64,000 bases of DNA from Clostridium sp. 12(A) (GCA_000526575.1 JAGI01000002.1:3105001-3169000); one strand, 5' to 3'. Counted from the first letter of the stretch, positions 1-11,099 are shown. Translations and numbers: made by a program. The notes: generated by a model from the sequence alone, not told the origin.

Positions 1-279
1 CAAAGCAGCGGAGCTTGTAGGTGCACTGGGAAAGCAATTGCTTTTTGGTCACTGACTGCGTCGCATACGTACCTTGAAAACCACATATTGAAATATATCT
101 AGATATAGTCTTCGAAAGAAGACGACATCAAGACATCCGAGGTGTTACATCGAAAGATGTAACCAAATAAAAACTCGTTCAAGTATCGTGACGTACGATA
201 TGAGAACAAACCTAAGACCAGAGATACAACGCTATGTATCTTAGATTAGTAGCCCGCACCCGCAGGTGAACATCGAATT
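1..279 (+). other. 16S-23S internal transcribed spacer (3' part)
   Basis: This is spacer sequence before the 23S gene and holds no tRNA. Bases 72-99 can pair with 3205-3232 beyond the 23S 3' end: a 19-position helix with one mismatch, then a 2-nt internal loop and 7 more pairs. This is the expected RNase III processing stem of pre-23S rRNA. The 16S gene itself is not in the window. Confidence 0.8.
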
Positions 280-3170
<2,891 letters not shown>

Positions 3171-3204
3171 AGGTTGGTTTAGGTAAGAGGAAGAACGGAT
3201 GAAA

Positions 3205-3232
3205 GATATATAACAATGTGTGGTTTTGAGGG
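3205..3232 (+). other. 3' arm of the pre-23S processing stem
   Basis: This arm is complementary to bases 72-99 in the 16S-23S spacer. The outer block is 3214-3232 against 72-90, 18 of 19 positions paired counting G-U. The inner block is 3205-3211 against 93-99, fully paired. It marks where the 23S precursor is probably cut by RNase III and shows that transcription runs past the 23S gene towards the tRNAs. Confidence 0.7.
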
Positions 3233-3259
3233 TATGTGTAAGTATCTTCAATAAGGTTT

Positions 3260-3333
3260 GGCCTGGTGGCTCAGTTGGTTAGAGCGCCGCCCTGTCACGG
3301 CGGAGGTCGTGGGTTCGAGTCCCATCCGGGTCG
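3260..3333 (+). tRNA. tRNA-Asp (GTC)
   Basis: A 74-nt cloverleaf. The 7-bp acceptor stem (3260-3266 with 3326-3332) has two G-U pairs. D arm and T arm are canonical, with a TTCGAGT T loop. Anticodon GTC is at 3294-3296. CCA is not encoded. First of seven tRNAs behind the 23S gene. Confidence 0.95.
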
Positions 3334-3356
3334 TTTTACAACTAAATTTTGATTAT

Positions 3357-3429
3357 GGGATCTTAGCTCAGCTGGGAGAGCATCTGCCTTACAAGCAGAG
3401 GGTCATAGGTTCGAGCCCTATAGGTCCCA
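3357..3429 (+). tRNA. tRNA-Val (TAC)
   Basis: A 73-nt cloverleaf. The acceptor stem is 3357-3363 with 3422-3428, the anticodon TAC is at 3390-3392 and the T loop is TTCGAGC. CCA is not encoded. Same transcription unit as the neighbouring tRNAs. Confidence 0.95.
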
Positions 3430-3461
3430 TTCCGTATGCAAAACCGCATTTGGATAGTTGT

Positions 3462-3534
3462 GCCGATGTGGCTCAATTGGCAGAGCAGCTGATTTGTAAT
3501 CAGCAGGTTATCGGTTCGAGTCCGATCATCGGCT
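3462..3534 (+). tRNA. tRNA-Thr (TGT)
   Basis: A 73-nt cloverleaf with a perfect acceptor stem (GCCGATG with CATCGGC), anticodon TGT at 3495-3497 and T loop TTCGAGT. CCA is not encoded. Confidence 0.95.
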
Positions 3535-3555
3535 TGCATTAAAAAAATAAATTAT

Positions 3556-3637
3556 GGATGGGTTCCCGAGTGGCCAAAGGGGGCAGACTGTAAATCTGTT
3601 ACGACACGTTTCGATGGTTCGAATCCATCTCCATCCA
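3556..3637 (+). tRNA. tRNA-Tyr (GTA)
   Basis: An 82-nt class II tRNA with a long variable arm, as expected for bacterial tRNA-Tyr. Anticodon GTA is at 3590-3592. The acceptor stem GGATGGG pairs with TCCATCC. Confidence 0.95.
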
Positions 3638-3683
3638 TTCAGTGATTAAAATATTAATTACTGCATATAATATAATTGAATAG

Positions 3684-3757
<74 letters not shown>

Positions 3758-3801
3758 TTTTTATGCGCATTATTAGTGAAATTATACGAAAGCGTGCATA
3801 C

Positions 3802-3874
3802 GCCCAGATAGCTCAGTTGGTAGAGCAGTGGACTGAAAATCCACGTGTCGCTGGTTCGATTCCGGCTTTGGGCA
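3802..3874 (+). tRNA. tRNA-Phe (GAA)
   Basis: A 73-nt cloverleaf. The acceptor stem GCCCAGA pairs with TTTGGGC (one G-U). Anticodon GAA is at 3835-3837. Only three bases separate it from tRNA-Lys. Confidence 0.95.
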
Positions 3875-3877
3875 TAT

Positions 3878-3950
3878 GGGATACTAGCTCAGGTGGTAGA
3901 GCACTTGACTTTTAATCAAGTTGTCCGGGGTTCGAGTCCCCGGTGTCTCA
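3878..3950 (+). tRNA. tRNA-Lys (TTT)
   Basis: A 73-nt cloverleaf with anticodon TTT at 3911-3913, acceptor stem GGGATAC with GTGTCTC and T loop TTCGAGT. Last tRNA of the cluster, directly before a terminator. Confidence 0.95.
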
Positions 3951-3956
3951 GGACAA

Positions 3957-3992
3957 GCCTTGAAACAGAAATGTTTCAGGGCTTTTTATTTT
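3957..3992 (+). terminator. Rho-independent terminator of the rRNA/tRNA unit
   Basis: Stem 3957-3967 pairs with 3972-3983 around a short A-rich loop and is followed by a T-rich tail (TTTTATTTT). It lies immediately after tRNA-Lys. Confidence 0.9.
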
Positions 3993-4006
3993 GTCCGAAG
4001 ATGATA

Positions 4007-4237
4007 TTACTCATCAAATTCTACGATTACGTAATATCCCCGATCATTATGTTTTACTTCTTTTACAATCCCTTTATCAGATTTTATGCGGTCTCTTCCA
4101 GAGTAACATCCAGACATGGCCACAGCTGGATCGATTATGTAGCTGTAGCTGCTGGCACCTTCTCGCTCAATGACGTGAACTTGATCATTTGCCTTTACCA
4201 GACCAGGACGTTCCATTTTAAACTCGATTAACCTCAT
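4007..4237 (-). CDS. Small conserved-looking protein of unknown function (76 aa)
   Basis: I do not recognise this protein. It is 76 residues long, with mixed charge, many alternating hydrophobic residues and no signal peptide or membrane segment. This suggests a small beta-rich cytoplasmic domain. A GAGAGGAAG ribosome binding site lies about eight bases before the ATG, which supports a real gene. It stands alone on the minus strand, between the tRNA terminator and the forward decarboxylase gene, with an AT-rich 266-bp gap on its 5' side that must hold promoters for both directions. No function can be assigned from the sequence. Confidence 0.7.
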   Translation of the reverse strand: MRLIEFKMERPGLVKANDQVHVIEREGASSYSYIIDPAVAMSGCYSGRDRIKSDKGIVKEVKHNDRGYYVIVEFDE

Positions 4238-4503
4238 AGTGATCTTCCTCTCTTTCTTTTTTTACCCAAAATACTATTATAGCTTCCGGAGAAAAAATTG
4301 TAAAGAAGGGATAAGGATGATATACTTAAATATGTATTTACTAATGGTATAAGAACAAATGCACAAGCTATATTAACTATAGTTCTTTACTTACAATAGA
4401 TAAAATATGATAATACTATAAATGTATAGCTAATATAGATTGAAATAATAAGAGAGTGACAAATTAGCTTAATCATTTTTATGTACCAGAAGAGGAAAGT
4501 AAA

Positions 4504-6006
4504 TTGATAGAAAGACCAAGATTATTAGAGAGATTAATGGATTATAGTAAATCTGATTTTTATCCATTTCACATGCCTGGACATAAGAGGCAGTATGGGA
4601 ATGATGAGATAAGGAAGTTTCCTAATCCATTTTCTATAGACATTACGGAGATTGAGGGATTTGATAATCTTCATCGACCGGAGGGAATTTTAAAGGATTC
4701 TTTGGAGTGGGCGTCTGAGGTTTATGGGGCTGATAAGACTTATTATCTTGTGAATGGGAGCAGCTGTGGAATATTGAGTGCTATTAGTGCGGCGGTATCA
4801 AACAGAGGCAAGATTTTAATGAGCAGGAATTGCCATAAGTCAGCATTTCATGGAGTTTTCCTCAAGCAGTTGGAAGTAAAATATATTTATCCACAAATGA
4901 TGCCGGAATTGGGGCTTCAAGGTGGAATACTGGCTGAGGATGTCGAGGAATTGTTGAAAACAAATCCAGAGGCAGAGGCAGTGCTTGTAGTATCTCCTAC
5001 TTATGATGGGGTTGTTTCAGATATCAAGGCGATTGCTGATGTGGTTCATAGGTTTGGTATACCGTTAATTGTGGATGAAGCCCATGGGGCGCATTTTGCA
5101 TTTGGCAGGGTGGATGAGTTTCCTGTGTCTGCATTGAAATTAGGTGCTGATGTTGTAATTCAGAGTCTTCATAAGACGCTTCCTTCCTTGACGCAGACTG
5201 CTATTTTACATGTCAGGAAGGGGTATATTGATTTAGAGAAACTGGATCGTTATATTCATATGTATCAGACTAGCAGCCCGTCCTATGTATTTATGGCTAG
5301 TATAGAGAATTGTATTGTTTACATGGATGGTGAGGGAAGAAAAAAGCTGGGTGAATTTTCTGAGTCTTTGACTAGAATGCGAGGGCGGCTGGAGGGGATG
5401 AAGCATCTGACGCTGCTTTCGGATGAAATTATTGGACAGTATGGTGTTTATGATATGGACCTGTCAAAAGTGATTGTGTCTACAAGAAATACTGTATGGT
5501 CAGGGAATCAATTAAGTGACGTGCTGCGAAAAGAGTATCATCTGGAAATGGAAATGTGCGGAGCTGACTATGTGACGGCTATAACAACCTTAGAGGATAC
5601 AGAGGAAGGGCTTCAGAGGCTTTGCAGCGCATTGCTTGAGTTGGATGATCAATTGGGAGCTACAGCTGGTTCTGGAAGCATTTCCTTGCAGAAGGCTGAG
5701 GAAATGGCAGGGCAGAGTGATACTGGTAGTGTGCTTCTTGATTTTACGATTGAGGAAGATTGCAGATATCCTATTTTTGAAGCAATGGATGGCAGGCGTT
5801 ATAAAATAAAAATTTCAGAGGCAATAGGAAGAGTATCAGCTGAATTTATTTATTTGTATCCGCCAGGGATTCCCATAGTTGTACCGGGTGAAGTGTTGAC
5901 TGGTGATTTAGTGGAGCTGATTATGAAATTCAAGGATTTAGGGCTTCCGGTTCAGGGAATGGAAGATGAGGCGGCAGAAGAAATATTTGTTTTAGAAGAA
6001 ATGTAG
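4504..6006 (+). CDS. Orn/Lys/Arg decarboxylase-family PLP enzyme (YaaO-like)
   Basis: A 500-residue fold-type I PLP enzyme of the short Gram-positive Orn/Lys/Arg decarboxylase family. Visible motifs are HMPGHKR near residues 23-29, the cofactor-binding DEAHG at 191-195 and the Schiff-base lysine K224 in SLHKTLPS. A C-terminal YPPGIP segment is typical of the family. Members decarboxylate lysine, arginine or ornithine to a polyamine or its precursor; the substrate cannot be told here. The start is TTG, preceded by GAGGAAAG at good spacing. The next gene, 48 bp on, is a nucleotide kinase, as in the B. subtilis yaaO-tmk pair, so the two are probably one operon. Confidence 0.9.
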   Translation: MIERPRLLERLMDYSKSDFYPFHMPGHKRQYGNDEIRKFPNPFSIDITEIEGFDNLHRPEGILKDSLEWASEVYGADKTYYLVNGSSCGILSAISAAVSNRGKILMSRNCHKSAFHGVFLKQLEVKYIYPQMMPELGLQGGILAEDVEELLKTNPEAEAVLVVSPTYDGVVSDIKAIADVVHRFGIPLIVDEAHGAHFAFGRVDEFPVSALKLGADVVIQSLHKTLPSLTQTAILHVRKGYIDLEKLDRYIHMYQTSSPSYVFMASIENCIVYMDGEGRKKLGEFSESLTRMRGRLEGMKHLTLLSDEIIGQYGVYDMDLSKVIVSTRNTVWSGNQLSDVLRKEYHLEMEMCGADYVTAITTLEDTEEGLQRLCSALLELDDQLGATAGSGSISLQKAEEMAGQSDTGSVLLDFTIEEDCRYPIFEAMDGRRYKIKISEAIGRVSAEFIYLYPPGIPIVVPGEVLTGDLVELIMKFKDLGLPVQGMEDEAAEEIFVLEEM

Positions 6007-6054
6007 GTACTACATTTTCTATGAGATAGAATCAATGAATTGGAGCATATAAAG

Positions 6055-6633
6055 ATGGGAAAGATTTTTTACGTGATGGGGAAGAGCGCTTCTGGTAAGG
6101 ACACCATTTATAAGCGGTTGCTGGAAATGCAGCCCCATCTGAAACAGGTTGTTTTATATACCACCAGACCGATTCGGCAGGGAGAAAAAGACGGGAAAGA
6201 ATATTATTTTACTTCTGAGGATAGGTTGAAGCAGTTGCGAGAGGAAGGTAAGATCATTGAAGAGAGGACATATCAGTCTATTTTGGGTCCGTGGACTTAT
6301 TTTACGGTTGATGACGGACAGATTGATGTGAATAGTGATGACAGCTATCTGATGATTGGTACCTTGGAATCCTATGAGAAAACAAGGAATTATTATGGGG
6401 CTGGTATCATGGTTCCTATTTATATTGAAGTGGAAGACGGGAAACGTCTGTTAAGGGCTCTTGAAAGGGAAGATAAACAGAAAGAGCCTAAATATGCAGA
6501 GCTTTGCAGGCGGTATCTGGCTGATGAAGAGGATTTTAAAGAGGATAATTTAGCTAGATGCGGAATTGAGCGAAGATTCTTGAATGATGATTTGGAAATG
6601 TGTCTCAGAGATATTTTGGATGTAGTAAGGTAG
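6055..6633 (+). CDS. Guanylate kinase-like nucleoside monophosphate kinase
   Basis: A 192-residue kinase of the guanylate kinase fold. The P-loop GKSASGKD lies near residues 9-16, and the GMP-binding segment YTTRPIRQGEKDG plus YYF follows. The middle part differs from canonical Gmk (for example ILGPWTYF in place of the usual YGT region). It may therefore be a paralogue of the housekeeping enzyme; GMP/dGMP phosphorylation is inferred. The ATG at 6055 is chosen because GGAG lies nine bases upstream; a TTG at 6040 would add five residues. In many Firmicutes thymidylate kinase occupies this position after the yaaO-like gene. The stop codon lies inside an 8-bp tandem repeat. Confidence 0.82.
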   Translation: MGKIFYVMGKSASGKDTIYKRLLEMQPHLKQVVLYTTRPIRQGEKDGKEYYFTSEDRLKQLREEGKIIEERTYQSILGPWTYFTVDDGQIDVNSDDSYLMIGTLESYEKTRNYYGAGIMVPIYIEVEDGKRLLRALEREDKQKEPKYAELCRRYLADEEDFKEDNLARCGIERRFLNDDLEMCLRDILDVVR

Positions 6634-6646
6634 TAAGGTAGTAAGG
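6623..6646 (+). repeat. Octanucleotide tandem repeat over the kinase stop codon
   Basis: Three perfect copies of TAGTAAGG, plus a partial fourth, span the end of the kinase gene. The TAG stop at 6631-6633 is part of the second copy. Slippage here would leave the kinase reading frame nearly intact, because each unit supplies a stop. Confidence 0.85.
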
Positions 6647-6687
6647 TAGTCTATGCTTTGGCTGGGCTTGGATAGTTAGGAATTGAG

Positions 6688-6786
6688 ATAGAAATAGGTA
6701 TAGAAATAGGTTTAGAAATAGGTGTAGAGATTTAAATAGCTATAGATAAAGCTATAGATATAGATATAGATAGATAGATAGATAGA
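6688..6786. repeat. 12-bp and GATA microsatellite repeats in a gene-free region
   Basis: Three near-perfect 12-bp units (ATAGAAATAGGT and one variant) occupy 6688-6723. A TATAGATA-rich tract follows, ending in about 4.5 copies of GATA at 6769-6786. No reading frame or RNA gene is apparent in 6634-6843. This is low-complexity spacer. Confidence 0.8.
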
Positions 6787-6843
6787 GATTGCTAATCAGC
6801 CATGTTTCATTGAGATGGAAGGTATGGTAATAACTATTTAAAT

Positions 6844-6910
6844 AAAACATAAAAAGAGTCCTTGGGAAGATGTGATTTTTGCTTATCCAAGGACTTGTTT
6901 TTATGTTTTA
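6844..6910. terminator. Large palindromic, probably bidirectional terminator
   Basis: The core stem AGTCCTTGG pairs with CCAAGGACT. It is extended outward by A-rich (5') and T-rich (3') arms that also pair (AAACATAAAAA with TTTTTATGTTT). Each side can therefore serve as a U-run for one direction. It can end the decarboxylase/kinase unit from the left; the kinase gene ending at 7075 approaches from the right. Confidence 0.8.
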
Positions 6911-7074
6911 CTTGTTTACTTGTTGAGTGAGGTGGGATAGAAGGGCTGATAAGATGAAATTGCAAGTAATCATACTAATAGATATCGAAAATGGTGCATA
7001 ATTAGAGGAAAATCAATTTTAAGGTTTTAGAAACTGAACGAGAAAAGCAAAGGATTTTTCATTTTATTAAAACA

Positions 7075-8466
7075 TCAGAATGAAATCTCAAAGACGGCGC
7101 CTTTTTCCTGATTGTAAGCTGTGATTTTGCCATTTAACAATTCTGCGGCTGATTTGGCAATGGCAAGACCAAGGCCGAAGTTGCCATTTTTACCTTTGTA
7201 AAAGCGGTCAAAGATAAATGGAATGTCAGCTTCGGGGATTCCATCTCCGTCATCGGATATTTTCAGGCTGATGGTTTCTGCTGTTTTCTCCAGGGATATT
7301 GTTACGTTCGTTTTTGCATAACGGAGGCAGTTGGATACAATGTTCATCACGGTCTGGGAAAGGAGCATATCGTCGATCTGAACCATTACATCATACTCAG
7401 GGAGATTCAGCTCTATGGTCTTGCTTGATTTGGCGGACAGGCCCATAAGGCGCTGGGTATAGTCTTTTAATAAATGACAGAGATTTACTTCTTCCCACTG
7501 AGGCTTATAGGTGCCGCTTTCATATCTTGATAGGGTCAGGAGTTCACTTACTAATTCATTTAGGCGGATGCTTTCTCGTTTTATGATTTGTGCTGCTTCT
7601 TTTGTATCGGGGAAGATTCCGCTTTCTATGCCTTCAGCGTAGCCCTGGATGGACATGAGCGGCGTTCTTAGCTCGTGCGATGCATTTTGCAGGAAGGTCT
7701 TTTGGTTTTTGTCGTAGGCCTCTAATCTTCCTACCATGAGACTTATATTTTCATATAGCTGCTTGAATTCTATTGTATCCTGGGGAATGGTAAAATGGCT
7801 GGCGTCAAAATTTCCCTGGCCAATTTCTAAGGAGAGGCTGCTAAGTTTTGTTATGGGGGTTGTTATGTGAGCGGCGATTCTTTCGGATAAATAAATGGCA
7901 ATCAGGATTCCTAAAAGCATGATAACCACCAGGATTTGGTTGACCGCGGCCAGGTATTTATTAATGTGTTCTGTTGGGAGGGCAAATACCGCTATCATAT
8001 TGCTTAGATCATCGCTATTCATGGTATAGGCTATGGTAAAGTACTTTTTTCCATTTACGGGAATGGTATAGACCGTTCTTTCTTTCATCTGGTCTATTTT
8101 CGGCGAAATGACATTTAGAAAGGCGGTTTGGGATGAAGTAAGTTTTGTTTTTGCCGGGAATACCGGGGATGAATTGATATCCAGCAAATAAAAATCCATT
8201 CCCTGTGAGAAATGAGAGGATTTGAGAGCTGAAAGGATATTTCTGGCCATTTCCAGGGCTCTCTTTTCGGTGGGGGTGCCTCCGTCTGTCTCCAGTTCGC
8301 TTTTTATTACTTTTTCTACTGCATGGATTGTGGCTTTTAATTCATTTTTGGCAGCTGCATTTAAGTAAATGCGGAGAGATATGTTAAACAGTACCAGGGT
8401 TGCAAGTGGAATCAGTATAAGCAGGATTAGAAAGGGTTTTCGAATCTTATTTTTTATACTCTTCAT
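7075..8466 (-). CDS. Sensor histidine kinase (two-component system)
   Basis: A 463-residue membrane histidine kinase. Transmembrane segments at about residues 10-31 and 175-198 enclose an extracytoplasmic sensor domain of about 140 residues. A HAMP-like linker follows, then the H box ASHELRTPL with phospho-acceptor H264. The ATPase domain shows the N box (NIVSNCLRYA) and G boxes (DDGDGIP, FGLGLAIA). The start ATG overlaps the response regulator gene by 20 bp and has TAGGAGA upstream within it, so the two are translated together. The ligand is unknown. The pair is transcribed away from a secreted Ala/Lys-rich protein, a likely regulatory target. Confidence 0.93.
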   Translation of the reverse strand: MKSIKNKIRKPFLILLILIPLATLVLFNISLRIYLNAAAKNELKATIHAVEKVIKSELETDGGTPTEKRALEMARNILSALKSSHFSQGMDFYLLDINSSPVFPAKTKLTSSQTAFLNVISPKIDQMKERTVYTIPVNGKKYFTIAYTMNSDDLSNMIAVFALPTEHINKYLAAVNQILVVIMLLGILIAIYLSERIAAHITTPITKLSSLSLEIGQGNFDASHFTIPQDTIEFKQLYENISLMVGRLEAYDKNQKTFLQNASHELRTPLMSIQGYAEGIESGIFPDTKEAAQIIKRESIRLNELVSELLTLSRYESGTYKPQWEEVNLCHLLKDYTQRLMGLSAKSSKTIELNLPEYDVMVQIDDMLLSQTVMNIVSNCLRYAKTNVTISLEKTAETISLKISDDGDGIPEADIPFIFDRFYKGKNGNFGLGLAIAKSAAELLNGKITAYNQEKGAVFEISF

Positions 8467-9160
8467 GGGTATCTCCTAATTCCAGACGGAAGCCATAGCC
8501 CCAGACTGACTGAATTTTAACATTGGCTTCAGCAGTGACCAGTTTTTTTCGAAGCCTTTTTATAACATCATCGGTGGCTCTTGTATCCGCTTCAAAGTCG
8601 AATTTCCATACATATTTTAGCAGATCCTCTCTTGATACGGCCTGATCTTTTCGCTCTAATAAGTAGACCATCAGGGCAAATTCGGTTGGGGTGATATCAA
8701 GTGGCTTTTCGTCAACGGAGAATTCTCTTTTATTTACATCCACTTTTATATTTCCATAGGTGTATATTTCTCCTCTGTAGCTTCCACGGTCTAAGTCCAT
8801 TCTGCGAAAAAGGGCTTTCACTCTGGTTACCAGCTCCATGGGAGAAAATGGTTTTGTCAGGTAGTCGTCAGAGCCAAGGGTAATTCCTGCGATACGGTCT
8901 GTTTCGCTGTCTCTGGCAGAGACAATGATGATTAGGGTATTGCTTCGTTTGCGAATCTCGCTGCAAAGAACCAGTCCGTCTGTCCCTGGCATCATTATAT
9001 CCAGTATGACCATATCAGAAGGGGATTTATCAAAGGCTGATAATAGTTTGTCTCCATCAGGAAATGTCTGTACTTCGTAGTCCTCTGCAGCCAGAAAAAG
9101 TTGGATCAAATCTCTTATGGGCTGTTCATCATCTGCAAGATAAATTTTCTTTTTTTCCAT
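8447..9160 (-). CDS. OmpR/PhoB-family response regulator
   Basis: A 237-residue regulator with an N-terminal receiver domain: acidic pair D10-D11, phospho-acceptor D54 in VILDIMMPG, and the TKPF lysine near residue 105. A C-terminal winged helix follows (DITPTEFALMVYLLER, then VWGYGFRLE). It is the partner of the overlapping downstream histidine kinase and the first gene of that two-gene unit. The ATG has an AAAGGATGGGG ribosome binding site. Autoregulation, and control of the divergent gene at 9363 through the shared 200-bp region, are plausible but not shown by a recognised binding site. Confidence 0.93.
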   Translation of the reverse strand: MEKKKIYLADDEQPIRDLIQLFLAAEDYEVQTFPDGDKLLSAFDKSPSDMVILDIMMPGTDGLVLCSEIRKRSNTLIIIVSARDSETDRIAGITLGSDDYLTKPFSPMELVTRVKALFRRMDLDRGSYRGEIYTYGNIKVDVNKREFSVDEKPLDITPTEFALMVYLLERKDQAVSREDLLKYVWKFDFEADTRATDDVIKRLRKKLVTAEANVKIQSVWGYGFRLELGDTHEEYKK

Positions 9161-9362
9161 TGGTACCCCATCCTTTCGGCTGTTTTTTGTATTTTATCAT
9201 TTTCTTACTTCAAATGATATAGCTGCCACTATTTTGCCACAGTTTCACCTTTGAAACGCGTATGGGATTGGTAGTATTCTTTGAGGCAGAGAAGGAAATC
9301 AGTTGCGTAGCGATCATGATTTCACTCATTGGATCATCCCAACAATAGAAAGGAGATTTATT

Positions 9363-10259
9363 ATGAAAAAATCATTGAAACCGGTCACATCCTTATTAGT
9401 CACTGCTATGCTCTTTACTGGTAGTTTAACCGTTCCAGCTCAGGCCGCACAGGCTCCCAGTACCACGAAAAAGGTAGTGAGCAGCCAGGCTGCAGGGAAT
9501 ACAACAGCTGCTAAAGCGGGAAGTACTGGTACTGGAACAACAGAGAACTCAAAGACAGCAGCAGGGTCAAAAAGCACAGAGGCAGCTAAGACTGGAGCAG
9601 CAGCAAAGAGTACAGAGGCAGCTAAGGCTGGAGCGGCAGCAAAGAGTACAGAGGCAGCTAAGACTGGAGCGGCAGCAAAGAGTACAGAGGCAGCTAAGAC
9701 TGGAGCGGAAGTAAAGACCACACAAGCAGCAGCTGATGGGGCTAAGACTGTTAAAAAGGATGCAAAGAAGGCAGGTAAGAAAGCGGCTGTTAAAAAAGCA
9801 AATAAAAAAGCCAGCGCAAAGAAACATAAAAAGACAGCAGTAAAAAAAGCACATAAGGCTAAAACAGTAAAGGCAAATAAGAAAAAAGCTGGTAAGGTTC
9901 GTAATGTTGCGGCAAAGACCCATAAAGCAAAAGCCCATAAAGCAAAAGCCCATAAAGCAAATACAAGTAAGAAAGCAGTTGCTAAAAATATCAAAGCAGT
10001 AAAAAAGCAAAAGGCAGCAGCGCAGACAAGTAATTCAAATGCGAAAACCGTAAATAAAGCGGCTCAGACAAGTAATTCAAATGCTAAAACTGTAAATAGT
10101 GGGGGACAGACTGGTAATGCATCTGCTAAAACAGGAACAGCTGTAAAACAGGCTGGTAATGCTGAGACTAAATCAGGTGCAGCAGGAACTCAGGCAGGAA
10201 AAACGGATGCTAAGACAGGTAAAACAACGGATAATTCGACGAATACAACGAAGAAATAG
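9363..10259 (+). CDS. Secreted Ala/Lys-rich low-complexity repeat protein
   Basis: A 298-residue protein with a clear Sec signal peptide (MKK start, hydrophobic core, PAQAAQA cleavage region near residues 25-31). The rest is almost only Ala, Lys, Thr, Gly, Ser and Asn. Four 12-residue units KSTEAAKTGAAA (residues 70-117) lead into a strongly basic histone H1-like middle with AKAHK repeats, then an NSNAK-containing tail. I see no LPXTG, LysM, choline-binding or SLH anchor. The ATG at 9363 is chosen because AAAGGAG lies seven bases upstream; a longer frame to 9303 would hide the signal peptide. It may bind anionic wall polymers or DNA. Function unknown. It lies head-to-head with a two-component system. 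Confidence 0.8.
   Translation: MKKSLKPVTSLLVTAMLFTGSLTVPAQAAQAPSTTKKVVSSQAAGNTTAAKAGSTGTGTTENSKTAAGSKSTEAAKTGAAAKSTEAAKAGAAAKSTEAAKTGAAAKSTEAAKTGAEVKTTQAAADGAKTVKKDAKKAGKKAAVKKANKKASAKKHKKTAVKKAHKAKTVKANKKKAGKVRNVAAKTHKAKAHKAKAHKANTSKKAVAKNIKAVKKQKAAAQTSNSNAKTVNKAAQTSNSNAKTVNSGGQTGNASAKTGTAVKQAGNAETKSGAAGTQAGKTDAKTGKTTDNSTNTTKK
9570..9713 (+). repeat. Four tandem 36-bp coding repeats
   Basis: Four in-frame 36-bp units (9570-9605, 9606-9641, 9642-9677, 9678-9713) encode KSTEAAK(T/A)GA repeats in the secreted protein. Identity between units is high, so copy number may vary between strains. Confidence 0.85.
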
Positions 10260-10276
10260 TGAACACTGAATTTAGT

Positions 10277-10322
10277 AAAAGGATAAGGGCTTATAGATGA
10301 AAAGCGCCTTATCCTTTTTTGT
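10277..10322 (+). terminator. Rho-independent terminator
   Basis: Stem AAGGATAAGGGC pairs with GCGCCTTATCCTT (bulge/wobble) and runs into TTTTTT. It ends the secreted repeat-protein gene. Confidence 0.88.
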
Positions 10323-10373
10323 GTTTTGTTTTTGAGTATTGATTCAACGTTCGCTCTAAAAATTTTTACTTAT

Positions 10374-11081
10374 CTATTCCTCATAGACCTGCTGAGATCC
10401 TTCTATGGTATCTCTTAAGTATTTTTGTATCCATTGACAGGCGCCTTGTTTATCTCTGTCATTTAAGTATCTTTGCAGGTGTATGATATGGCCATATAAG
10501 GCCTGAATGCCATATAGCTTGCAGAAACGTACCCATAAAACAATACATACTTCCTTAAAGGAAGAGTAAATCAGGGTAAGGACTGTGTTTCCGGCATAAT
10601 AAGCCAGGTCGTGGTGATATTGAAAGGCGATCTGGGCTGCTTTTTGTATGGAATCTGTGCTTTTCAGCTTTTTTGCGGTTAATTCCAGATGCTGAATGGC
10701 CTCTGGGGTGGCAGTATCAATGACGAGGCCGGCAGCAAGCTGTTCCAGGGCTGTTCGTATTTCCAGGATTGCACGGATACCGGCTTTATCCAGTTTGTTG
10801 CCACGGTATTCTAATAATGCGATTAAGGTCTGCAGATTTCCATTTCGGCTGAAATCGGCTACATAGGTACCTTGTCTTGGCAGTACTTCTAAAAATCCTT
10901 TTCTTCTTAATTCGTTGATTCCCCCATTTACAACGGCGCGGCTGACCTTCATCTGTTCTGCCATTTCACGCTCCGGCGGCATCTTGCTTCCAACAGGAAG
11001 TTCTCCGGATAATATCTTTTCTTCTATTTGCTGAACAAACAAATCCTTTAGAGATGGTGCAGTTATTTTTGAAAACTCCAT
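10374..11081 (-). CDS. GntR-family regulator, FadR/FCD subfamily
   Basis: A 235-residue regulator. The N-terminal winged helix (residues 8-75) shows LPVGSKMPPEREMAEQMKVS and the wing RQGTYVA. The C-terminal all-helical FCD domain (about 90-225) begins with the typical EIRTALEQLAAGL. FCD regulators usually bind small organic acids, sometimes through a metal ion. It is divergent from hypB. A TGGTNNNACCA site, the known core of FadR-type operators, sits between its own promoter and start codon, and a second one sits before hypB. It therefore probably represses both itself and the hypB unit. The inducer is unknown. Confidence 0.9.
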   Translation of the reverse strand: MEFSKITAPSLKDLFVQQIEEKILSGELPVGSKMPPEREMAEQMKVSRAVVNGGINELRRKGFLEVLPRQGTYVADFSRNGNLQTLIALLEYRGNKLDKAGIRAILEIRTALEQLAAGLVIDTATPEAIQHLELTAKKLKSTDSIQKAAQIAFQYHHDLAYYAGNTVLTLIYSSFKEVCIVLWVRFCKLYGIQALYGHIIHLQRYLNDRDKQGACQWIQKYLRDTIEGSQQVYEE

Positions 11082-11099
11082 ATGATTTCCTCCTTGGCA

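Noticed and set aside
3171-3259. 5S rRNA between the 23S gene and tRNA-Asp
   Set aside because: The stretch is shorter than a 5S gene (about 117 bases) and is occupied largely by the 23S processing stem.
9570-9713. Regular repeats considered as a CRISPR array
   Set aside because: The units are contiguous, in frame and protein-coding, without unique spacers. No cas gene is present anywhere in the window.
9440-10010. Long reverse-strand frames opposite the secreted repeat protein
   Set aside because: They are Ala/Phe- or Cys/Leu-rich mirror images of the low-complexity repeats, with no ribosome binding site. They are shadows of the forward gene.
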